64,000 nt of DNA. Source: Brachyhypopomus gauderio (lineage: Eukaryota > Chordata > Actinopteri > Gymnotiformes > Hypopomidae). The notes below the pieces were generated by a model that was given only the letters and a program-made list of their open reading frames with translations, searched no databases and was not told where the DNA came from. How positions within the stretch are numbered: position 1 is the first letter of the stretch; every line of letters begins with the position of its first letter. Positions 50,301-59,300 of the stretch are shown piece after piece. A program made the translations under genes and the position numbers. The stretch is taken from positions 10,461,873-10,525,872 of the forward strand of contig NC_135222.1 in assembly GCF_052324685.1 (NCBI RefSeq), read 5' to 3'.

Positions 50301-53300
50301 CATGTTATTAACCCCATGTAGGACCAGCTGTGTTAGGACCAACAGCCCCAGCTAAATAGCGAGGTTGTTAACATTGTTAGTGGTAACAGGCTAGGAGTTT
50401 CTTGGATACCCAACAGCATGGTATTTTGTGTAAGAATATAGCCTATCATAGATTTTTATTTTTCTCCATAATCTTCCCTTCATTCCTCTATAAAAGTCAT
50501 GAATCGATGAGCCACTTGATAAAAGTTACGAGAGCAAACCTTCTTATCATAGTTAGTCAGGCTATCTACTGTTCTTTGCTACATTAGGACAAACACAGTA
50601 AAAACTATAAAACATCTACCGATTCCAATAACTGCACCCTGCACCCATAAGGCAGCTCACATGAATTAGGTTAACACCACACACATTTACCACGTGACAC
50701 ACATTACCTGACACATTTATCATTATATCATTATCTGTTTTAGCTTATTTTTTGCTTGTCTTTTCACTTATGCTTACAAATGGTTAGGATGGAGGAGGTG
50801 GGACTGAAGGGTGGGAGTGGATCTCTGTGGTGGCCACATCTGGGGCGGAGCTGTAAAATCGATCATGGCTGCTTTAAATCAAGGCTCTTATGGCACTGCA
50901 TAGTGGACCTGCCCCCTCACTCACCCTGCCACCAAGATGCGTGGCACCTCTGCTGCGAATGCTTCGGCCATTTCCCTGCTGCCCACGTTGGCGATGCAGT
51001 GCAGGGCCAGGTTCATGAAGGTGGGGTTACGACTAGACAAGTCATTCTTTATGGCGTTGTTGATGAGCCGGATCAAGTCACTGTTACTGTTCACCAGCAC
51101 AGAGATGAACAGATAACCCTGGAAAATGCCAGAGAGATCACATCCACTGGAAAGGTACAGGATACAATTATTCAGCTCAGTGTGAGAAAAAGAACATAGT
51201 TTGGCAAGATCTGAGCAAAGAACAAAAGAACAAAACAAAGCCACACACACAGGCTGAGCCGTACATGCACACGCATGCACACACTCATCTACGTGAACCT
51301 GAATGTTTCATTTTCAGTTGCCCACAAACACAAGTGCAAACATGCACAGTACCAGTGCCAGATCACTCACAATCTGTTTCTCTGTGTATTTGTTGGAGCT
51401 GAGGAGGTTGACTGCCTCCATGTGGCCAAAGTCGATGTCATGGCCCAGCAGGAAAATGAAGAGCAGCTTACAAACATATTTCTTCTTACTGTAACCATCC
51501 AGAGCCTTGTCTCCTAAAATACACCACAGCAGGGAATGTCTACTGTTAATAGGACTGGACTATATTTATGGGCAAAATTTATATCACTATATATTAATTA
51601 ATTTCAGTCAATAAAATATATCGATATGAACAATATAAAAGCCATAGAAAACTGCCAAGAATGCCCACAATGGATGTTTGTCCTTACAAATGTCTGGAAA
51701 ATGAATGTCAAGTATATGAAGTATCCTCCTATAAAATATTTACTTTAGAAATAAAAATTTATTTGTAATCAGCCTTCATAAATGAACATGAAGCCCGACA
51801 TTGCAGTTGAATAGACAAATTCGTCGGCTTTGTCAATATTAATATCTTCAATAGCCGAACCATTTCCACACCACAGAATTAGTGTTTCCCAGGTGTCAAG
51901 TAATGAAGTACAAATACTTCATTACCTTACTTCAGTAAAGTATAGATACCCAAAATTTCTACTGAAGTAATTATTTTTCATCCGACATTTTATTTCTACT
52001 CATTACATTTTTGCACAATTATCTGTATTTTCTACTCCTTACATTTTAGAAATAGCCTCGTTACTCCCATTTTATTTTGGCTTGTTCTGAGTCTGGCTTG
52101 TCATCATTAAAAAGGAGCTCCGTTGTAGGTTTTTGAAATTTTTGTCTCGTCATCTGTGTATTTGTCATCATGGTAATAAATGTTTTGTATCGTGTACCAC
52201 TCCCTCGCTGCCCCTCCCTCACCACCGTGACTATTTGGTTTTAACAAAGTTGCATTTTACTAAAATGCATTCGTTTTAAAGGGCATGTATGTGGCTGAAA
52301 TAGTTAGCCTAGTGAATCCTTATTTTTTAACATTGACATTTTAAAATAACATTAGTCTTTATGGCTTTTAGAAAAATGTTTTTTTGGGGGGAGGTGGGGT
52401 AGTGCCCTATAGGCCATGTGACGCGGCCTACGGTTTTGTCCTTATAATGAAGTGAAAGATGGCGTTCTGAAGGAGATTAAAGACATCTCATTTTACTCTG
52501 CCACTTCAGTTATGTGGTCAAGCTCAAATATGACCCTATACATGAGCTTTACAATACATTACATTACTGCAAACTTGTGTAATTGTATTATTATGCTACT
52601 TTATTATTATTGTGGCACATTGTCTTAAAGCTCCTTTGGGGAAGCAAGAAGCAAGAAGAAGCCCAGAAGCAAGAAAAAATTCTATAAATTTAAAATGACA
52701 ATATTATCGTTTATCGCAATAATTTCTGGGACAATATATCATTCTGAAAATTTTGTTATCGTGACAGGCCTAGGTCGAGAAGAAACTAGTGACTTTGAAG
52801 ATCAGCTGGCCCACTATGAGCACCACAGCCCACAATTGTATACAGATACAATGTGTTCTGTTGAAAGCATAATCCCAAATAAACAGTGAACTGAATTAAG
52901 ATTAACTGAATTGGAAGTTAAATTGAACAAAGGTTAAACTAATAGAGAGGAGTCCAGACAGGAAGCAGAGATCCACAACTCCACAAGGAACAAGCAAGCT
53001 AGACAGCTCTTTGGTTGGTGTACTAAGAACATGGGCTTTTACTGCTAATGTGGCAGAACTGAAAACAGGGCAGTCATGGCCTGGTGGTTAGGGAACTGGT
53101 CTTGTGACAGGAGGGTCCCGGGTTTGATCCCCAGACCTGAGGCCATGACTGAGGTGCCCCTGAGCAAGGCCCTTAACCCTCAATTGTATAAAAATGAGAT
53201 AAAAATGTAAGTCGCTCTGGATAAGGGTGTCTGCCAAATGCCGTAAATATAAATGTAAATGTAAAACAGACATGGAACAGAATTACATAACACAGGGGAA

Positions 53301-56300
53301 ACGCGATCCCTCCAAAAAGCTTAATAATAACACCTAAAGGTGTCAACTGTAGACTCCAGAATACCAAACTGGACAAACAACCTATAGAAGGTTCTGTACA
53401 AGAACTGGCTGGAAAACTTTAATTTAATTAGCTTGAACAGTATAAATGTAAATTACCCAGTACCACCTTCACAATAGTGAACTATTCCATCATTTAATTT
53501 GTCAATACTCTGAAATACATTTACAGCTTTGATGGTCAGTTCAAATTCCAACACAGTACCTCTACTTACCAGCTGAAATTGTCATTTACAAGATTTTCTA
53601 GGCTAAAAACTGTTGAAAGGACTATTTATGAGAGTTAAATGTAAAGCCAAGAATATGTAAACTTGGCTATTTCTCGTAAAATGTACTTTAGAGGAGTAGT
53701 TTGCTGCGAAGCATAAAGAAATACAAAAAAAGTTATTCTTATAAAAATTACATTTTACAAAATAAATTATATTTCATAAAAATCTGTAGTACTGACAGGC
53801 ATTCTAACATTGTTTTACACCCTTCTTAGCCCCCCCACCCCCTCAAACTTACCTTTAAACTTGGAGCGAATATTGGCCAACTCTTTGTTAATTCGTTTAA
53901 TCTCTGCCTCCTTGCTTTTGCCTGAAATTAAAAGTGCAAAATATGTCTTTTATTCCATGTAATATATTGTCATGTGCTGCTTATAACAAAAAGATGATGT
54001 ATTAATCTGTTAGGCTAATTGTAGACAAAAAGCATCATATCATTCAAAAGCATGCACGTGCACACGCACACACACCAAACCCAAGCATATAGAGTACCAA
54101 CTTCCTTTTTCTCCCTTCTTTGGTAACCTTCCTCAGAGACGTTTCTTAATAGAGAATGTTACATGGTCTGAGATCATTTTTCCCCTCTCTTTGTGATAAG
54201 CTCTGACAGAGAACATCTCATACTTTCATGCATTAAATACCATACACACAAGTGTGGTATCTGAAGATTTTTCCAGGGAATTACTGTATTGTAGTGTAGC
54301 AAAATATGCACATGTAGGCCTAGTAAAAAATTGCAGTGATGTAAATAAGACATTTACATGTTCACAACATTCGGAGGATTCTGCCATTTCTCTCTGGGGA
54401 GGCCACTCAGGTCCTTATCCAGTCCCTTGTCATCTCAAGACTGGACTACTGCAACTCCCTCCTGGCTGGTCTTCCTATGCATGCCATCAAACCCCTGCAA
54501 CTGATCCAGAACGCTGCAGCTCGGCTGGTCTTCAACCTTCCCAAGTTCAGCCATGTCACTCCCTTGCTGTGCTCCCTCCACTGGCTTCCGGTAGCTGCCC
54601 GCATCAAATATAAAACCCTGGTGCTGGCCTACAAAGCAAAGAATGGTCCAGCTCCTCCTTACTTGATGGCCATGGTAAAACCCAGAAGCATACCTAGAGC
54701 CCTCCGCGCTAGGGATGGGCGATATAATATCGTTCACAAAAATACCAGTACATTTCTTTATTCGATAGGATTTCGCAACATTATGACGTAAGGACGCAGG
54801 TTGTGCGTACAGCGCGCAAAATAAACATGGCCAACAGCGGAGAGAGCAGCAGTGCTCACACTGTGAATGATTTAGTTCCTAAACGAGGAGCTACATCAGT
54901 AGTGTGGAAGTATTTCATGAACAGTTCACGTTCAAAGTTCACAATTTTAATTATGAACTAGTTAAAAGTTCAGTTCATTTTACTTTTTTTCGTGAGATAT
55001 TGAAATACTTTTTTCACGATTTGGCTGTTGCGCAATCAAGGGGCGGACACAAATGCGAAGTAGATAGTACAATCTCATTAGATTTTATTTCACATCTTAC
55101 ATCTGCAGACGACACGCGAGTGGACCGCGAATGACGTGGCATGATGAATAGAGAACTAACGCTTAATACACTAAAAGGCAGCGGAAATGACAAGGGTACA
55201 AAACTAGACCAAACAAGAGTACAACTAATTGTTACATACACTGACATGAACAAACACACGGGAAGCAAGTAACGGCCATACATGAACATGAAGTCTAACA
55301 GAATATACATGTATTGCCAGGCACGATATCACTTTAGAGAACACGGAGACCAAACATGAACTGAAAACCTAAAACACTACGAACCTGAAAATGGAACAGA
55401 CTTTAACCATACACAAACACGAAGCTAATAAAAACCACGAATCACAGATAAGGCGTGAATACCGTGCACACCCAACTAGGAAATAAAGAAACGACAATGA
55501 TCCCCGAAGGTATAGTCTGGACATAGGCTATATATACACACCAACTAGGAGATAAAGAAACGACAATGATCCCTGAAGGTATAGTCTGGACATATACACA
55601 CCAACTAGGAGATAAAGAAACGACAATGATCCCTCAAGGTATAGTCTGGACATAGGCAATACAGACACACACACTTGTAAAACTAAGACGAGCTAACACG
55701 GAACAGCTGAAACAGAGGGGCGTAACAAGAACAAGGAAAACATAAAAACGACGAGACTAAAAGGGGACGGAGCCAGACGTGACAAGTACAAGCTAGAAAT
55801 CACTATATGTTCTTATACGTGCTATGCCTACCCCGCTCTGCTGCAATTCATCATGGGTAACGTCGTGCGGAAGCCAGTATGTTATTAACTAGCCAGTATG
55901 TTAACTATTCTCATGCGGACACTACGTTGCCCACAATGCATTGCGCACACAACGTCAAAACCATTTCTGTCTGGTGATGCATGATTTAAGCGGCACCAGC
56001 GAGAATACAGGAGGGAGGAAATTTCTCTCGTTGCGTTTCAAAAGAGAAAACAGATGTCACTCAGTTTTCAATGGAAACAAATTCCAACGTTCATTTACAG
56101 TGATGTCTACCGTTCATGACACATAATGTGAACTAATTCACGTTCAAGTTATTAAAAAATGTGTTTCGTTCAGTTCAACGTTCACGAAAAAATGAGCGTG
56201 TTCAATGAACGCGTTCTTTTGAACTCGCACAACACTGTGAATAGTGAATTTACTTGAGTTTCTCTTTTAACAACTTCCGCCCTGTCCTGCCTCTCTTCTT

Positions 56301-59300
56301 CGCGCAACTCATTTGGGATGTAGATTTGACTTATTACTGCCTCTGTTATTACCTTTTGGGAAGAAAAAATATCGAGATATATATCGTATATCGCCATTCA
56401 GCTAAAAAATATCGAGATATTATTTTTGCTCCATATTGCCCAGCCTTACTCCGCGCCTCAAGTATGACTCGTCTTGAGCCTCCATCATCCAGGACACATG
56501 GGAGACAAGCATCCAGACTTTTCTCTGTTCTGGCTCCAAGGTGGTGGTATGAACTTCCCTTGAGTGTCTGAACATCGGAGTCACTTGCTGTCTTCAGACG
56601 CTGACTGACGTAATTATGCTTCGTCTATTGTGCTTTATCGTCTCTTTCCTCAGGTGTTTGTTACAGGTATTGCTTACTGTCTTTTTCTCAGATATTGTGC
56701 ATAATTGGGTTATAGGAATTGCTTACTGTCTTTTTCCTCAGGTGATGTGTATATTCAGGTATAATAATGACTTGGCATAATTGTTAGGTATTATGACTTT
56801 CGTCTAGTGGTTTTTCCAGCTTGGAGTACCTTGTGTTCAGGACTATCTATACTACCTTGGAGATTCCAAGCAACTATGTAGCACTTTTGTAAGTCACTCT
56901 GGATAAGAGCGTCTGCTAAATGCCATAAATGTAAATAAGGTTTCCAGAGAAACAGGGTGTTGTGGACTAGGGTTGGGCGATGTCTCCTTAATTGGCAGAT
57001 GACGATGTTTATAGTGAAACATCGCGATGGACGATGATATCGTTGGGGGGGGGGGGGGGGGGCTACAATTTAAAAACAATGATTATAAAATAAAAGTAGT
57101 ATAAAATAAGCTATATGGTGATAATTCTAAAAAGCGCCCCGTTTTCGGTGCGAACCGGTATACCGCCCAGCACTAAGTTAGCGCGTTTCGGGAAGTCATG
57201 CTTTCTGTTTGTTTTATATTTTTCTTGCTCTTATTATATTTTCATTCATTATTCTTTCCTTTGTTTGTTGTTCTGCTGTGATATAGTGAAATCCATGATG
57301 ATTTATTTTAAAGCTTTTTCAAAAAAAGGTAAATTCCCTAGCCATTCATAAGCTCTGTCACTTCGTTTTGTTGTTCAACTTTTAATAAACGTGTTTACAA
57401 ACACATTCATGTCTATTGTTTTTTGTAGCCTTTGCACTGCAAAATGAATGCTTTCGCTGAAGTTGAACGTCATACTTGACAATGAGCAAGTTTCCCGACG
57501 CACAATGAGCAGGCTTATTCTATTAGCGTGAATAACATGAAATGTTTAAAATTAATACAGACATGTAAAAAAAAACGAAGACAAGCTATAACCTAGATAT
57601 AAATAATATCATAATAATAATAATAGAATAATAAATAGAATAATATGCCAATTAGGCATATTTGTAGCAGTAGGGTATTTTAATTTTCATCCCTGACTCT
57701 AATTCATATAAGTTATATATAACTTATAGTCATGGTCAGTCATGGTCTGGTGGTCAGGGAACTGGTCCTGTGACCGAAGGGTCATGGGTTCAATTCCCAG
57801 GCCTGAGGATTCCCAGGCTCCCCAGGCTAGGGCTAGGACTGCCCACCGCATTATCATAAATGACAATGGACAATGATATCGTCCATTGGCACAACCCTAC
57901 TGTGGACAGAGGTTCTTAATCAGTTGTATAAGCAAAATACAAGCATTTGTTTCATTGAAGTTCCTACATATACCTAGGTTTTTCATTCCCTGGGACATTT
58001 ACATGCTACAGTATGAATTAGCATTTAACCACACCACTTAGGATGTAAAAATAGGATCTTAAATATTAGTGTCACCATTAATTTGTGTGGACTGTTGGAC
58101 TGCATTTTATAGGCCTACATTTAATCATCTCTGACACGGTCAACACAGTAGTGCTTACACAGAATTTTTTTAGTTTAAGAGTTTTATATTTATATTTTGC
58201 ATTAAACAATACATCATGCACTTAGACAACTTCCACAATGATTACCATGATTAACAATTTGTTTCAGTGACAACACCAATTAGTAGAAATTTGCCTTCTC
58301 ACAGTGCCTTGTAACAATGCTCACCAGGATACATACATTTCTGAAGCTACTTGATCAGATACATACATTACCGATGTGACATGTAGCCTATTTCCTGAAC
58401 TGCTATTGACACTTGTTCCATGCAACTCTTGTTTACAAATCTCACACAGGGTCACGTGTGATTATCAAAAGTGAATAATTTTCATTTAAGAATTATTGCA
58501 AGACTAAATACGACGCAGATGTAAATAACCAACCTAACTGTACAAAGATAAAGATGATGGGTTTTTTTCCAGTAAAAGTGGTGTTCAGATGTAATGCTTG
58601 ACATCATGTTCTGTTCATGTTTCTTGCGTAATGCGAGCATGATCATCTGACATTTACGACAGGGACAGTTAGAAATACAACCCTTAGACTATCTCAAGCT
58701 GACCACCTAGTCTAGCCACGGAACAGCATGGCTAGCGATGTGGTCTTACAGGTGCTGGTCATAAAATTTGAATATTATGAAAGGGGTGATTTATTTCAGT
58801 AATTCCATTCAAAAAGTGAAACTTGTATATTATACTCATTCATTACACACAGACTGATATTAAGTGTTTAGCTATTTTTTTAATTTGATTATTATAACTA
58901 ATGAAAACTCCAAATTCAGTAGCTATCTAGAATATTGTGGAAAAGGTTCAATACTGAAGACACCTGGTGCCACAATCTAAACAGCCAATTAGGGCTGCGA
59001 ATCTTTGGGAATCCCACGATTCGATTCAGAATCGATTCTTGAGGTCACGATTCGATTTTTTCCCTATTCTTTCAGATCCCTTCGATTCAAAAACGATTAT
59101 TTTCCGATTCAAAAACGATTCTCAATTCAAAACAAGCTGCTCTGCTGGCATGAAAGCAGAGTACATTTATAAAGATATTATAATTGTAAAAGTTTTATCA
59201 ACATATTGCAATAATGTAAACACACAAAAGTAAATCCAAGACAACATGTCTGTTTGAGGCTGACACTCAGAATACTACATTAAACTAATAAAACTGTAGC

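Larger units (their letters stand above)
54710..56448 (+). mobile_element. hAT element nested in the LINE
   Basis: The termini TAGGGATGGGCGATAT and (reverse) TAAGGCTGGGCAATAT are imperfect inverted repeats, with exact 8-bp duplications CTCCGCGC at 54702-54709 and 56449-56456. A frame starting at ATG 54827 ([15 protein letters not shown], then a VWKYF block) looks like the start of a BED-zinc-finger hAT transposase and is broken off after about 30 codons by unrelated sequence containing repeated GTTCACGTTCA motifs. The transposase core is missing. Confidence 0.85.
54372..56936 (+). mobile_element. L2-like LINE 3' fragment, split by an hAT
   Basis: The plus strand encodes the reverse-transcriptase C-terminal region typical of fish L2/CR1-type LINEs: [54 protein letters not shown] and NGPAPPYL. 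It is interrupted at 54709 by a 1.74-kb hAT and resumes at 56457 ([24 protein letters not shown], stop). The 3' end has GTAAGTCACTCTGGATAAGA followed by GTCTGCTAAATGCC and ATGTAAAT. Only the 3' end of the LINE is present, as expected of 5'-truncated copies. Confidence 0.85.

Noticed and set aside
53071-53145. tRNA gene suggested by A and B boxes
   Set aside because: The stems of a cloverleaf do not pair and the sequence continues into a SINE body and tail; it is a tRNA-derived SINE head.
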